DNA from: Stutzerimonas kirkiae
Lineage (GTDB): Bacteria; Pseudomonadota; Gammaproteobacteria; Pseudomonadales; Pseudomonadaceae
Reading direction: 5' to 3'
DNA length: 42,929 nt
Assembly: GCF_004327335.1 (NCBI RefSeq)
Contig: NZ_QJUO01000036.1
Span: 1-42,929 of the forward strand
Position numbers and translations under genes: made by a program. Shown piece after piece: positions 17,106-26,220 of the stretch; the stretch's first letter is position 1; each line of letters opens with the position of its first letter. A model generated the notes under the pieces. The model saw only the letters and a program-made list of their open reading frames with translations, was not told the DNA's origin and did no database searches.

Positions 17106-18046
17106 ACGAACAGGAACGATTGATCGAAGAAGCCAGCCACTGGATCGTACGGCTGCAATCGGGTCAGGCCAGCGACGAGGAACGACAGGCCTTTCAGCAA
17201 TGGCGGATGGCCGATACACGCCATGAGCGGCTTTGCCGGCAACTGGAAAACACCCTGGGCGTCCTCCGCTTGCCCGTGGTGCGTAAGGGCGGCAGCGAGG
17301 TGGTGCGCCAGACGCTGGCGGCCCCCTCCTCGCGCCGCCGCTTCCTGCAGCAGACGCTGGTCGGCGCGGGACTGCTGGTCGGTACCGGCCTGCTCGGCTC
17401 GCGCGTGCTGCCGGTCGCGGAGCTGAGCGCCGACCTGCGCACCGGCACCGGCGAGCGACGCAAGGTCGCGCTGGACGACGGCACGCAACTGACCCTCAAT
17501 GCCCGCAGCGCGGTGGATATCCACTTCGGCGAGCGGCGCCGCGAGCTGTACCTGCACAGCGGCGAAATACTCGCCAGCATCGCCGACGACCGCCAGCGCC
17601 CCTTCGTCATCCGTACCCGCTTCGGCCAGGCCACCGCCCAGGGCCGCGAACTGCTGATCCGCCTGCGCGATGAGAACAGCCTGGCGATTGCCCTGCGCAC
17701 TCCGGCACTGATCGAAACCCCCGGCGGTAGCCTGGCACTCGCCAGTGGCCAGCAGGTCGCCTTCGACCAGCATGGCGTCGGCGCGGCAATACCGGCCACC
17801 GGCGCCGAAAGCGCCTGGATCGACGGCCTGCTGGAAGTACGCGACCGCCCGCTGCGGGAAGTGGTCGACGCCCTGCGCCCCTACCGCAGCGGCATCATCC
17901 GCCTCGACCCGGGCATCGCCGGGCTGCACGTCAGCGGCCTGTTCCGCCTGGACGACAGCGACCTGGCGCTGGACACCCTGGCGCGCACCCACAACCTGCG
18001 GCTGTCGCGCCACACCGACCTGTGGGTGACCCTCAGCGCCGGCTGA
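17102..18046 (+). CDS. FecR-type anti-sigma factor / sigma regulator
   Basis: A 314-residue inner-membrane anti-sigma protein of the FecR family, starting at GTG 17102 inside the sigma gene's stop (ATGTGA). The N-terminal cytoplasmic DUF4880 segment (EEASHWIVRLQSG, FQQWRMADTRHERLCRQLE) would hold the sigma factor. RRRFLQ at residues about 78-83 precedes a single membrane segment at about 84-99; twin arginines before the segment recall the Tat-exported FecR/FoxR proteins. The periplasmic part holds the FecR domain (GERRKVALDDGTQLTLNARSAVDI, LHSGEILASIADDRQRPFVIRT) and a C-terminal SLAMM/STN-like domain (GLHVSGLFRLDDSDLALDTLA) that meets the receptor's signalling domain. Full length and apparently intact. 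Confidence 0.92.
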   Translation: MNEQERLIEEASHWIVRLQSGQASDEERQAFQQWRMADTRHERLCRQLENTLGVLRLPVVRKGGSEVVRQTLAAPSSRRRFLQQTLVGAGLLVGTGLLGSRVLPVAELSADLRTGTGERRKVALDDGTQLTLNARSAVDIHFGERRRELYLHSGEILASIADDRQRPFVIRTRFGQATAQGRELLIRLRDENSLAIALRTPALIETPGGSLALASGQQVAFDQHGVGAAIPATGAESAWIDGLLEVRDRPLREVVDALRPYRSGIIRLDPGIAGLHVSGLFRLDDSDLALDTLARTHNLRLSRHTDLWVTLSAG

Positions 18047-18072
18047 ATAAGCTTATGGTCACATAAGCTTAT
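18047..18072. promoter_or_regulatory. Tandem palindromes ATAAGCTTAT before the TonB receptor gene
   Basis: The 10-bp perfect palindrome ATAAGCTTAT occurs twice, at 18047-18056 and 18063-18072, with GGTCAC between. The 16-base period puts the centres about one and a half helical turns apart. The first copy starts immediately after the anti-sigma stop codon. It lies about 100 bases before the receptor start, in the only gap between the two genes, so it is a candidate operator for the receptor and downstream genes. No regulator for this motif is recognised. Confidence 0.55.
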
Positions 18073-18168
18073 AGCCATTCGATCTGCAAGATTTCCCCGC
18101 CTTGCGCCACATCCCCTGTGAAAACGCCGCTCTCGCGGCCTGTTCCGATCATGGGGGAGACAAGATTC

Positions 18169-20886
18169 ATGGCATTCAGAACGATGCTCAAGCGTGGCGC
18201 CCTGGCCGCGACCATCGCCGGCGCGACACTGGCCACGACACCACAGGCACTGCTGGCCGACAGCCGCGTACAGCACTACGACATCGCCGCCGGCCCGCTG
18301 GACCGGGTGCTGCTGGACATCAGCCGGCAGAGCGGACAGACCATTTCCTTCGCCCCCGAGGCCAGTCGCTATTCCGCAGCCCCGATCCACGGCGAACTGT
18401 CGACGGAACAGGCCGTACAGCACGCATTGCAAGGCACTGGTCTGGAATTGCAGGTCAGCCCTGGGGGCGCCTTCGTGATCGTGCACAGCGGCGCCACCCC
18501 TACGGCAAAGCCAAAGCCTAAGACAACGGGCGCAGAAGTTTCCCCGGCCCAGGCGCCGCGCCTCGGCCAGGTGGTGGTGCTGGGCACGCGGCGCAGCGAC
18601 GTGACCGACCTGAGCAGCCCGACACCGGTCGACGTGGTCAGCGCCGAACGCCTGCAAAGCACCGGCTTCAGCGACCTGCAACAGGCCCTGCAGGCCACCG
18701 TGCCGTCGATCAACTACCCGCGCAACCGTGCCAACGGCGCCGTAGCCGCCAACCGCACGCTGTCGCTGCGCGGGCTGTCGCCGGACCAGACGCTGATCCT
18801 GATCAACGGCAAGCGCCACCATGTCTCGCCGGTGGTCGACACCAGTGACGGCGTGGCGCGCAGCTCCCAGGCGGTTGATATCTCGTCGATCCCGGTGAGC
18901 GCCGTGGAGCGCGTCGAGGTGTTGCGCGACGGCGCCTCCGCGCAATACGGCTCGGATGCCATCGCCGGGGTGATCAACGTGGTGCTCAAGGAACGCGACA
19001 GCGGCGGTCGTGCCGAGGCCCAGTACGGCGAGCTCGACCAGGGCGACGGTCTGACCCGCAACCTGTCCGCTTGGAAAGGCTTCAGCCTTCCGGGCGACGG
19101 CTTCCTGACCCTCAGCGCCGAAGGCAACAAGACCGGCTACACCATGCTCGCCGAGGGCTACGACAACCGCCAGTGGTACTTCGACGGTGAGACCGCCAAG
19201 GAAGAGGCCGCCAACGGCATGCGCGACAAAACCAAGTTCGGCCTCGGCCGCTCGGAAAACTATTCGCTGCTGGGCAATGGCGAGATCGGCCTGGGCGGCG
19301 GTTTCACCGGCTATGCCACGGCCAACTACCGCCACCGCATCGCCCACAACACCGGGCCGTTCCGCCTGCCCAAGGACGACGCCACGGTGCGCTCGATCTT
19401 TCCCGACGGCTACAGCGTGTGGATCTGGTCGCGCACCGACGACGCCTTCCTCACCCTTGGCAGCCGCTACCAGGACCAGACCCTCGGCAACTTCGACCTG
19501 AACCTGACCCACGGCTGGGGCCGGGTGCGCATGGGCTCCTACAACAACCTCAACCCCAGCTACGGCGATGACAGCCCGACGCGCTTCTATGCCGGGCGCA
19601 TGACCACCGAGCAGACCACCCTGGCGCTGGACTGGAACCGCGACCTCGAGCTGGCCTTCAGCGCCAACCCGCTGACCCTCTCCGCCGGCGCCGCGCATCG
19701 CCGCGAGACCTATGAGCTGGGCGCCGGCGATCGTGAGTCCTGGGCCAACGGTGGCGTGCCGATCCTCGATGGGCCGAACGCCGGCAACGTCGCCCCGGTC
19801 GGCTCCCAGGCCTGGGCCGGCTTCAGCGACGAGGTGGAGAAGTACGGTGCCAAGCGCGAGAACTGGAGCGCCTACCTGGGCCTGGAAGGCGAGGTGCTGG
19901 ACAAGCTGCAGGTCGGCCTGACCGGTCGCGCCGAGAACTACTCGGACTTCGGCAACTCGACCACCGGCAAGCTTTCGCTACGCTACGACTTCACTCCACG
20001 CATCGCCGTGCGCGGCGCCTACAGCACCGGCTTTCGCGCGCCGACCGTCGGCCAGCAGGGCTACTACAGCGAGGTCAGCGGGCGCATCGGCCAGCAGACG
20101 CCGCTGACCCTGCACCTGCCGGCCTATACCGCCCTGGCCCAGACCCTCGGTGCCCAGGAGCTGAAGGCGGAAAAATCGCAGAACCTCTCCGCCGGCATCG
20201 TGCTGCGGCCCTGGGGCAACGCCTCGCTGACCCTGGACGCCTATCGCATCAAGGTCAGGGACCGCATCGTGCTCTCGGAAATCCTCGCTGACGCACAGAC
20301 CCGCGCCACCCTCGACAGCCTGGGCCTGCAATCGATCTACGGGGTGACCTACTTCACCAACGGCGTCGACACCACCACCCATGGATTCGACCTGGTCGGC
20401 AGCCAGCACTTCGACCTCAAGGGCTACGGCAATCTAGACCTGACCCTGGCCTATAACCGCAACCGCACTTCCATCGACAGCATCGACCAGTTCGACAGCG
20501 GCGGCGCGGTGATCGGCCGCCAGGTGCGTGGGCTGATCACCGAAGGCAGCCCCAAGGATACCCTGGTGCTCTCCGCACGCTACGCCTACGGCGACTGGGA
20601 CTTTTGGCTGAGTGCCACGCGCTATGGCCGCTACGGCGGCTACAACAACCAGGACCCGAGCCAGGACCAGTACTTCGACCCGGACTGGGTGACCGACCTC
20701 AGTGTCACCCGACGCTTCAAGTCCTTCGACGTCACCCTCGGCGGGTTGAACATCTTCGACCAGAAGCCCGACCTCAACGCCTCGAAGATGGGCGTCGATG
20801 GCACTGGCCGGCAGACCTACTCCAGCCTGGCCGCCTACAACCCGGCGGGCGCCTACTACTACCTGAAGGTGGGCCTGGACTTCTGA
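18169..20886 (+). CDS. TonB-dependent receptor with N-terminal signalling (STN) domain
   Basis: A 905-residue outer-membrane transducer of the FecA type. The signal peptide ends near ATTPQALLA. Residues about 35-100 form the secretin/TonB N-terminal (STN) domain (DIAAGPLDRVLLDISRQSGQTISF, GLELQVSPGGAFVIV) that contacts the FecR protein in the periplasm. The plug follows (PVDVVSAERLQSTGFSDLQQAL, LSLRGLSPDQTLILINGKRHH, VERVEVLRDGASAQYGSDAIAGVINVVLKE), then the 22-strand barrel, ending in the aromatic outer-membrane signature YLKVGLDF. The ATG at 18169 is used because GGGGGAG lies nine bases upstream; GTG or ATG starts further upstream are possible. Next to the sigma/anti-sigma pair it should both import the ligand and report its presence. 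Ligand unknown. Confidence 0.93.
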   Translation: MAFRTMLKRGALAATIAGATLATTPQALLADSRVQHYDIAAGPLDRVLLDISRQSGQTISFAPEASRYSAAPIHGELSTEQAVQHALQGTGLELQVSPGGAFVIVHSGATPTAKPKPKTTGAEVSPAQAPRLGQVVVLGTRRSDVTDLSSPTPVDVVSAERLQSTGFSDLQQALQATVPSINYPRNRANGAVAANRTLSLRGLSPDQTLILINGKRHHVSPVVDTSDGVARSSQAVDISSIPVSAVERVEVLRDGASAQYGSDAIAGVINVVLKERDSGGRAEAQYGELDQGDGLTRNLSAWKGFSLPGDGFLTLSAEGNKTGYTMLAEGYDNRQWYFDGETAKEEAANGMRDKTKFGLGRSENYSLLGNGEIGLGGGFTGYATANYRHRIAHNTGPFRLPKDDATVRSIFPDGYSVWIWSRTDDAFLTLGSRYQDQTLGNFDLNLTHGWGRVRMGSYNNLNPSYGDDSPTRFYAGRMTTEQTTLALDWNRDLELAFSANPLTLSAGAAHRRETYELGAGDRESWANGGVPILDGPNAGNVAPVGSQAWAGFSDEVEKYGAKRENWSAYLGLEGEVLDKLQVGLTGRAENYSDFGNSTTGKLSLRYDFTPRIAVRGAYSTGFRAPTVGQQGYYSEVSGRIGQQTPLTLHLPAYTALAQTLGAQELKAEKSQNLSAGIVLRPWGNASLTLDAYRIKVRDRIVLSEILADAQTRATLDSLGLQSIYGVTYFTNGVDTTTHGFDLVGSQHFDLKGYGNLDLTLAYNRNRTSIDSIDQFDSGGAVIGRQVRGLITEGSPKDTLVLSARYAYGDWDFWLSATRYGRYGGYNNQDPSQDQYFDPDWVTDLSVTRRFKSFDVTLGGLNIFDQKPDLNASKMGVDGTGRQTYSSLAAYNPAGAYYYLKVGLDF

Positions 20887-20905
20887 CAAGGAGCAAAAGA
20901 ACCGA

Positions 20906-20976
20906 GAAGAGCGCTGGAAGGCTGGATGACAAGCGGTTTGGCGGAGGCTTTTTCGTCCAGCCGTCCAGCGCTCTTC
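20906..20976. repeat. Large hairpin between receptor and monooxygenase genes (dispersed repeat copy A)
   Basis: Two 21-base arms (20906-20926 and 20956-20976) pair with a single mismatch around a 29-base loop. The arms share the sequence AGCGCTGGAAGGCTG and its complement with copies near 28.7 and 42.8 kb. The hairpin starts 19 bases after the receptor stop and is not followed by a T-run, so it may be a processing or attenuation structure rather than a simple terminator. A weak promoter-like TTGACG at 20996 follows it. Confidence 0.75.
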
Positions 20977-21039
20977 ATCGAATCAATCCCAAGCCTTGAC
21001 GTGCGCAACCCTTCATTCGCTTATCGCTGGAGACACACC

Positions 21040-22389
21040 ATGAGTCGTCGACCCGGAAAACTGCGCCTGGGCCTTTCCCTGCAACATGCCGGCTACCACG
21101 CCGCCGCCTGGCGGCTGCCGGAAGTACCGCGCCACGCCAATCTGGACTGGCAGTACTACCTGCGCAGCGCCCAGGCGGCCGAGCGCGGCAAGTTCGACAT
21201 GATCTTCTTCGCCGACGGCGTGGCCGTACGCGAGAACCTGGACGACCGCGAGGTGCTCGCGCGCACCCCCAGCGTGGTCAACCTGGAACCGCTGACCCTG
21301 CTCTCCGCCCTGGCCACCCACACCCGCCACATCGGCCTGGTCGGCACCGCCTCGACCACCTACAACGAGCCCTACCATATCGCCCGCAAGTTCGCCTCGC
21401 TGGACCATATCAGCGGCGGCCGCGCGGCCTGGAACCTGGTGACCTCCTGGTCGCTCGGCGAGGCGCGCAACTTCGGCCGCGACACGCCGCTGGACTACGA
21501 CAGCCGCTACGCCCGCGCCCGGGAATTCGCCCGGGTGGTACATGGCCTGTGGAACAGCTGGGAGGACGACGCCTTCGTCGAGGACAAGCAGTCCGGGCTG
21601 TTCTTCGACCCGGACAAACTGCATGTGCTCGGCCACCAGGGCGAGCATTTCTCGGTGCAGGGCCCGCTCAACCTGTCGCGCACGCCCCAGGGCCGCCCGC
21701 TGATCTGCCAGGCCGGCAAGTCGCCGGCGGGCCAGGAGATCGCCGCCGAATCGGCGGACTTCGTCTTCACCGCCGACCACAGCATCGAGGACGGCCAGGC
21801 CTACTACCGGGAAGTGAAAGGCCGTCTGGCGCAGCATGGCCGGCACCCCGGGCAACTGCTGATCCTGCCCGGCGTGGTGCCCATCGTCGGCCGCAGCGAG
21901 CAGGAGGCGCAGGACAAGTTCGGCCGGCTACAGGAACTGATCGACCCGAAGATCGGCCTGTCGCTGCTGGCCCTGCTCGGCGACCTCTCCGCCTACCCGC
22001 TGGACGGTCCGCTGCCGCCGATCCACGACTACGGCGAGATGGCCAGCGTCGCCAGGCTGATCGAGCAACGCGCACGCAAGGACAACCTGAGCATCCGCCA
22101 GCTCTACCAGGCGATCGCCGCCAGCCGCGGGCACCGCACCCTGGTCGGCAGCGCCGAGCAGGTGGCCGATGACCTGCAAGCCTGGTTCGAGGCCGAGGCC
22201 GCCGATGGTTTCAACATCGCCGCACCCTACCTGCCCGGCGCGGTGGACGACTTCGTCGACCTGGTGATCCCCGAGCTGCAGCGGCGCGAGCTGTTCCGCC
22301 GCGAATACGAAGGCACCACCCTGAGGCAGAACCTCGGGCTGGACTACCCCGAACACCCGAGGAGCACACCCACCCATGCCGACCACTGA
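21040..22389 (+). CDS. LLM-class flavin-dependent monooxygenase (NtaA/SnaA/DszA/SoxA family)
   Basis: A 449-residue FMN-dependent monooxygenase of the nitrilotriacetate/dibenzothiophene sulfone/dimethylsulfide monooxygenase family, which takes reduced flavin from a separate reductase and oxidises C-S, C-N or related bonds. Visible family blocks: LDWQYYLRSAQAAERGKFDMIFFAD, LEPLTLLSALATHTRHIGLVGTASTTYNEPYHIARKFASLDHISGGRAAWNLVTSW, then HFSVQGPLNLSRTPQGRPLICQAGKSPAGQEIAA. GGAG seven bases before the ATG supports the start. No flavin reductase gene lies in the locus, so reduced FMN must come from elsewhere. Its last 14 bases overlap the binding-protein gene. The neighbours imply it acts on the imported substrate. 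The bond attacked is not predictable from sequence. Confidence 0.93.
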   Translation: MSRRPGKLRLGLSLQHAGYHAAAWRLPEVPRHANLDWQYYLRSAQAAERGKFDMIFFADGVAVRENLDDREVLARTPSVVNLEPLTLLSALATHTRHIGLVGTASTTYNEPYHIARKFASLDHISGGRAAWNLVTSWSLGEARNFGRDTPLDYDSRYARAREFARVVHGLWNSWEDDAFVEDKQSGLFFDPDKLHVLGHQGEHFSVQGPLNLSRTPQGRPLICQAGKSPAGQEIAAESADFVFTADHSIEDGQAYYREVKGRLAQHGRHPGQLLILPGVVPIVGRSEQEAQDKFGRLQELIDPKIGLSLLALLGDLSAYPLDGPLPPIHDYGEMASVARLIEQRARKDNLSIRQLYQAIAASRGHRTLVGSAEQVADDLQAWFEAEAADGFNIAAPYLPGAVDDFVDLVIPELQRRELFRREYEGTTLRQNLGLDYPEHPRSTPTHADH

Positions 22390-23488
22390 GTCGCACGCCC
22401 GGGCCGGCCTGCTGGCCGGCCTCGGCCTGATGCTGGCCGCCGCCTGCCCCGTGGCTGCCGCCACCTGCTATCCCGCCAGCGCCGAGCAGCCGCTGGAAAG
22501 CGAGCTGGTGCTCAACACCTCCGGCGGCACCTACTGGGAGGCCTTCCGCAGCGCCTTCCTCGACGGCTTCGAACGCGACTGCGGGGTCAGGGTCAAGACC
22601 CTGGTCAGCGCCCGCCACAGCTTCGCCCAGTTCAAAGGCTACGTGCAGCGTGGCCGGGTGCCCTACGACCTGACCTACACCGCGGTGCCCTGGGAAGTCG
22701 CCGAAGCCAAGCAGGGCGGGCTGATCGAGCCGCTGCCGGAAGATTTCTGGGCGCCCATCGCCGGGCAATTGCTCGACGGCTCCTACGACCGCTACGGCAC
22801 CTGGCTGAGCGCCTATTCGGAAGTACTGATCTACAACCGCGAGGTGTTTCCCGAAGGGCTGCACAGTTGGGCCGACTTCTTCGACCTGCAACGCTTCCCC
22901 GGCCCGCGCACCCTCAAGGACTCGCCCTACAGCCTGGTCATCGCCCTGCTCGCCGATGGCGTGGCGGCCGAGGACATCCACCCGCTCGACGACGCCAAGC
23001 TGCGCCGCGCCTTCTCCAGGCTCGACCAGTTGCGCCCGGCGATCCGCAGTTTCTGGGCCGGCGGCGGCGACGAACCGGTACAGGGCGTGCAGCGCGGCGA
23101 TTTCGTCGCCGGCGTGGCGCAGAGCGGGCGCGCCCTGGCCGGGCTGCGCCAGGGCTACGACATCGGCGTGAGCTGGCGGCAGAACCTGTTCGACGAAGCC
23201 TGGATCTTCCGCGCCAAGGGCGCCCGCCACCCGCGCGCCGCCGCCGCGCTGCTGTTCTATATCAACGACCCGGCGCGCCAGGCCGCGTTCGCCCGCCTGA
23301 CCGGCTATGGCGCGGCGCCGAAGGACAGCGCCGCGCACCTGAGCGCCGAGGACGTACGCCACCTGTCCACCGCGCCGGACAACCTGGCCCGGGCGGCACG
23401 TATCGACCTGGCCTGGTGGCAGGCCAATGGCGCGCGCGTGCAGACGCTGTGGCGCGAGTGGGTCGCCACCGGCAAGGTGTCGCTGTGA
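22376..23488 (+). CDS. ABC transporter periplasmic substrate-binding protein (PotD-like)
   Basis: A 370-residue periplasmic binding protein of the PotD/iron-ThiB-like class. Residues 1 to about 33 form a signal peptide (GLLAGLGLMLAAACPVAAA). The mature part begins with ELVLNTSGGTYWEAFRSAFLDGFERDCGVRV, the usual first lobe, and continues with RVPYDLTYTAVPWEVAEAKQGGLIEPLPEDFW and WLSAYSEVLIYNREVFP. It does not carry the polyamine NLYNW signature seen in the PotF-type protein elsewhere in this window, so another ligand is likely. It overlaps the monooxygenase gene by 14 bases, and its stop overlaps the ATPase start. It should hand the substrate to the two permeases described below. Confidence 0.9.
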   Translation: MPTTESHARAGLLAGLGLMLAAACPVAAATCYPASAEQPLESELVLNTSGGTYWEAFRSAFLDGFERDCGVRVKTLVSARHSFAQFKGYVQRGRVPYDLTYTAVPWEVAEAKQGGLIEPLPEDFWAPIAGQLLDGSYDRYGTWLSAYSEVLIYNREVFPEGLHSWADFFDLQRFPGPRTLKDSPYSLVIALLADGVAAEDIHPLDDAKLRRAFSRLDQLRPAIRSFWAGGGDEPVQGVQRGDFVAGVAQSGRALAGLRQGYDIGVSWRQNLFDEAWIFRAKGARHPRAAAALLFYINDPARQAAFARLTGYGAAPKDSAAHLSAEDVRHLSTAPDNLARAARIDLAWWQANGARVQTLWREWVATGKVSL

Positions 23489-24561
23489 GCGCCGCCATCG
23501 CCTTCGAGCGGGTCAGCAAGCGCTTCGGCGATACCCTGGCCATAGAGGACGCCAGCCTGGCGGTGGAACCGGGGGAATTCGTCAGCCTGCTCGGCCCCAG
23601 CGGCTCCGGCAAGTCCACCCTGCTCAACCTGGCGGTCGGCGCCCTGCAGCCGGACAGCGGGCGCCTAACCATCCAGGGCCGCGACGCCAGCCGCCTGGCC
23701 ACCCACCAGCGTGATATCGGCATGGTGTTCCAGCGCTACGCGCTGTTCCCGCACAAGACCCTGCGCGAGAACATCGCCTACCCGCTGGCGATCCGCCGCC
23801 AGCCAGCGGCCGAAGTACGCCGGCGGGTCGACGCGCTGCTGCAGATGACCGGCCTGCAGGCCCAGGCCGAACGCTACCCGGCGGAAATCTCCGGCGGCCA
23901 GGCGCAGCGCGTGGCCCTGGCCCGCGCCCTGGCCTTCGAGCCGGCGCTGCTGCTGATGGACGAGCCGCTCGGTGCGCTGGACAAGAACCTGCGCCTGGAA
24001 CTGCAGGCGGAAATCCACCACCTGCAACGGCGCACTGGCGTGCCGACCCTCTACGTCACCCACGACCAGGAGGAAGCGCTCTACCTGTCCCATCGGATCG
24101 CCCTGTGCAACCTCGGCCGCATCGTCGCCCTCGGCACCCCCGAGGCGCTCTACCGCGAGCCGCCGAACCGCTGGGCGGCGCAATTCCTCGGCGATGCCAA
24201 TGTGCTGCCGGTCAGCGCCTGGCGCGACCTCGGCGACGGCACGGTGGCCGCCGACAGCAGCGGCGGTGCCGTGCTGCGCGCACGCAACCCCCATGGCCTG
24301 AGAAACGGCAGCCGCGCCGTGCTGATCCTGCGTCCGGAAGACTGCCGCCTGTACGAGCAGCCGCAGGCGGCGGGTGCCTCCCTGCCGGTGCGCCTGGAGC
24401 ATCGGCATTTCCTCGGTGCACGCCAGCGCCTGGAACTGCGCCTGGCCGACGGCCAGGCGCTGCAGGCCAGCCTGTCCGGCAGCCTGCCGGCACCGGCGGC
24501 GGACAGCCCACTGCACCTGGGTTGGAGCGAACTGGCGCCGCTGCTGGTGGAGGACCTATGA
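23485..24561 (+). CDS. ABC transporter ATP-binding protein (PotA-like)
   Basis: A 358-residue importer ATPase. Walker A is at residues 37-45 (GPSGSGKST), Q-loop at VFQRYALFP, signature ISGGQ at 135-139, Walker B LLLMDE at 155-160 followed by the D-loop GALD, and the switch His193 in YVTHDQEEAL. A C-terminal TOBE domain (about 240-350) follows, as in the PotA/FbpC group. All catalytic residues look intact. The GTG start at 23485 overlaps the binding protein's stop (GTGA), and no other start gives a complete N-terminal strand. Its own stop overlaps the first permease start. Confidence 0.94.
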   Translation: MSAAIAFERVSKRFGDTLAIEDASLAVEPGEFVSLLGPSGSGKSTLLNLAVGALQPDSGRLTIQGRDASRLATHQRDIGMVFQRYALFPHKTLRENIAYPLAIRRQPAAEVRRRVDALLQMTGLQAQAERYPAEISGGQAQRVALARALAFEPALLLMDEPLGALDKNLRLELQAEIHHLQRRTGVPTLYVTHDQEEALYLSHRIALCNLGRIVALGTPEALYREPPNRWAAQFLGDANVLPVSAWRDLGDGTVAADSSGGAVLRARNPHGLRNGSRAVLILRPEDCRLYEQPQAAGASLPVRLEHRHFLGARQRLELRLADGQALQASLSGSLPAPAADSPLHLGWSELAPLLVEDL

Positions 24562-25394
24562 GGCACCTGCGCCTGACACTGCTCGCGCCACCCCTGCTGC
24601 TGATCAGCGCTTTCGTGCTGCTGCCGATCCTGATCGCCCTGTACGCCTCGTTGCGCCAGGACGGGCAGTGGAGCCTGGGGCATTACCTGGCCTTCCTGCA
24701 GCGCGGCCAGTACCTGGCGGCGTTGGCCAATACCGCGCTGTTCGCCGGCAGTGCCGCCGTCGCCAGCGTGCTGCTGGCGCTGCCCGCCTGCGCCTACCTG
24801 AGCTGGCGCCAGGGGCGCCTGCTGCGCCTGCTCGGCGCCAGCCTGCTGCTGGCCCTGGCGATTTCCGGACTGCTGCGCATCCTGTCCTGGCAGATCCTGC
24901 TCAGCCGCTCCGGGCCGCTGAACACCGCGCTGCTGTCGCTGGGCTGGCTCGAGCAGCCGCTGGACCTGCTCTACACCCGCCTGGCGGTGCTGCTGGGCAT
25001 GACCCAGATCATGCTGCCGGTGGCGGCGCTGATCCTGCTGGCCGGCCTGCGCGGCCTCGACCCTTCGCTGGCGCTGGCGGCGCGCACCCTCGGCGCCGGC
25101 TTCTGGCAGGTCGCCCGCGACATCTGGTGGCCGCAACTGCGGCGGCCGCTGGCCAACGCCCTGCTGGCGGTGTTCGCACTGTCCTGCGGCTTCTTCTTCC
25201 TGCCGGCGCTGCTCGGCGGACCGGGCGACACGGTGCTCGGCAAGCTGATGCATGACGACCTGGTCTACGACTTCGAACAGGGCGCGGCCCTGGCCGCCGC
25301 CTCGGGTATCGCCATGACCCTGCTGGTACTACTGGTCACCCTGCTCTGCCTGCTGCTCGGCGGGCGCCCCTTCCAACGCCGGAGCCACTCATGA
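24558..25394 (+). CDS. ABC transporter permease (PotB-like)
   Basis: A 278-residue inner-membrane permease with about six hydrophobic segments, the first near residues 5-28 (LTLLAPPLLLISAFVLLPILIALYASL). The cytoplasmic EAA loop that docks on the ATPase is AARTLGAGFWQVARDIWWPQL. It starts inside the ATPase stop (ATGA at 24558-24561) and overlaps the second permease the same way, so the pair is made together. It would form a heterodimeric channel with the downstream permease. Substrate unknown. Confidence 0.92.
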   Translation: MRHLRLTLLAPPLLLISAFVLLPILIALYASLRQDGQWSLGHYLAFLQRGQYLAALANTALFAGSAAVASVLLALPACAYLSWRQGRLLRLLGASLLLALAISGLLRILSWQILLSRSGPLNTALLSLGWLEQPLDLLYTRLAVLLGMTQIMLPVAALILLAGLRGLDPSLALAARTLGAGFWQVARDIWWPQLRRPLANALLAVFALSCGFFFLPALLGGPGDTVLGKLMHDDLVYDFEQGAALAAASGIAMTLLVLLVTLLCLLLGGRPFQRRSHS

Positions 25395-26206
25395 AAACGA
25401 GACTGCCAGCCTTCGCCGGGCACGCCCTCGGCATCCTCTACAGCCTGGCGCTGATGCTGTTCCTGCTGCTGCCGCTGCTGACCATCCTGCCGGCCAGCCT
25501 GGGCAGCGCCGAGCTGATCGAGTTCCCGCCACGCCAGCCGACCCTGGCCTGGTACGGCGAGGTGCTGAACGACCGCGACTGGCTCGACTCGGCCCTGCTG
25601 TCGCTGCGCATCGCCCTCGGCTGCGCCGTGCTGAGTACCCTGCTGGGCGGGCTGAGTGCCCTCTACGCCTACCGTTATCGGCACCTGCCACGCGGCCTCG
25701 ACAGCCTGTTCACCCTGCCACTGTGGATGCCCCAGGTGATCCTCGCCAGCGGCCTGTTCAGCCTACTGTTGCCCTGGGACCTGCTCGGCAGCGAGGTCAT
25801 GCTGGTCCTCGCCAACACCGCCCTGGCCCTGCCGCTGTCGGCTCTGGTGCTGGGCGGCACCTTCGCCCGCATCGACCCCAGCCTGTGGCTGGCCGCCAGT
25901 TCCCTCGGCGCCCGTCCGCTGACCATCCTGCGCACGCTGATGCTGCCGCTGACCGCCCTCGGGCTGTTCACCTCGGTGCTGCTGGCCTTCCACTCGGCCT
26001 GGGACGAGACCGTGTTCGCGCTGTTCATCGGCCCGCTGGAAACGCCGACGCTGACCAGCCGCCTGTACGCCTACCTGGCGCAGAGCGTGACCCCCGCAGT
26101 GGCGGCGGTGGCCAGCCTGCTGGTGTTCGCCACCCTGCTCATCGCCCTGGCGACCATGCTGCTGCGCCGCCGCTCGGCCACGGCGCCACACTGGTTGCAC
26201 TCATGA
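25391..26206 (+). CDS. ABC transporter permease (PotC-like)
   Basis: A 271-residue inner-membrane permease, second channel subunit. The N-terminal membrane segment ALGILYSLALMLFLLLPLLTIL, later segments VILASGLFSLLLP and LFTSVLLAFHSAWDETVFALF, and the EAA loop LAASSLGARPLTILRTLMLPL are typical of PotC-type proteins; AWDE near the last segments is a PotC-group mark. Start overlaps the first permease stop (ATGA). A strong hairpin follows the gene before the DUF4198 gene. Confidence 0.92.
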   Translation: MKTRLPAFAGHALGILYSLALMLFLLLPLLTILPASLGSAELIEFPPRQPTLAWYGEVLNDRDWLDSALLSLRIALGCAVLSTLLGGLSALYAYRYRHLPRGLDSLFTLPLWMPQVILASGLFSLLLPWDLLGSEVMLVLANTALALPLSALVLGGTFARIDPSLWLAASSLGARPLTILRTLMLPLTALGLFTSVLLAFHSAWDETVFALFIGPLETPTLTSRLYAYLAQSVTPAVAAVASLLVFATLLIALATMLLRRRSATAPHWLHS

Positions 26207-26220
26207 ACCACTCCCCAGGA

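Noticed and set aside
20906..20976. Simple Rho-independent terminator after the receptor gene
   Set aside because: The stem is strong but no T-run follows the right arm, and related copies occur elsewhere, so it is listed as a repeat with possible attenuator function.
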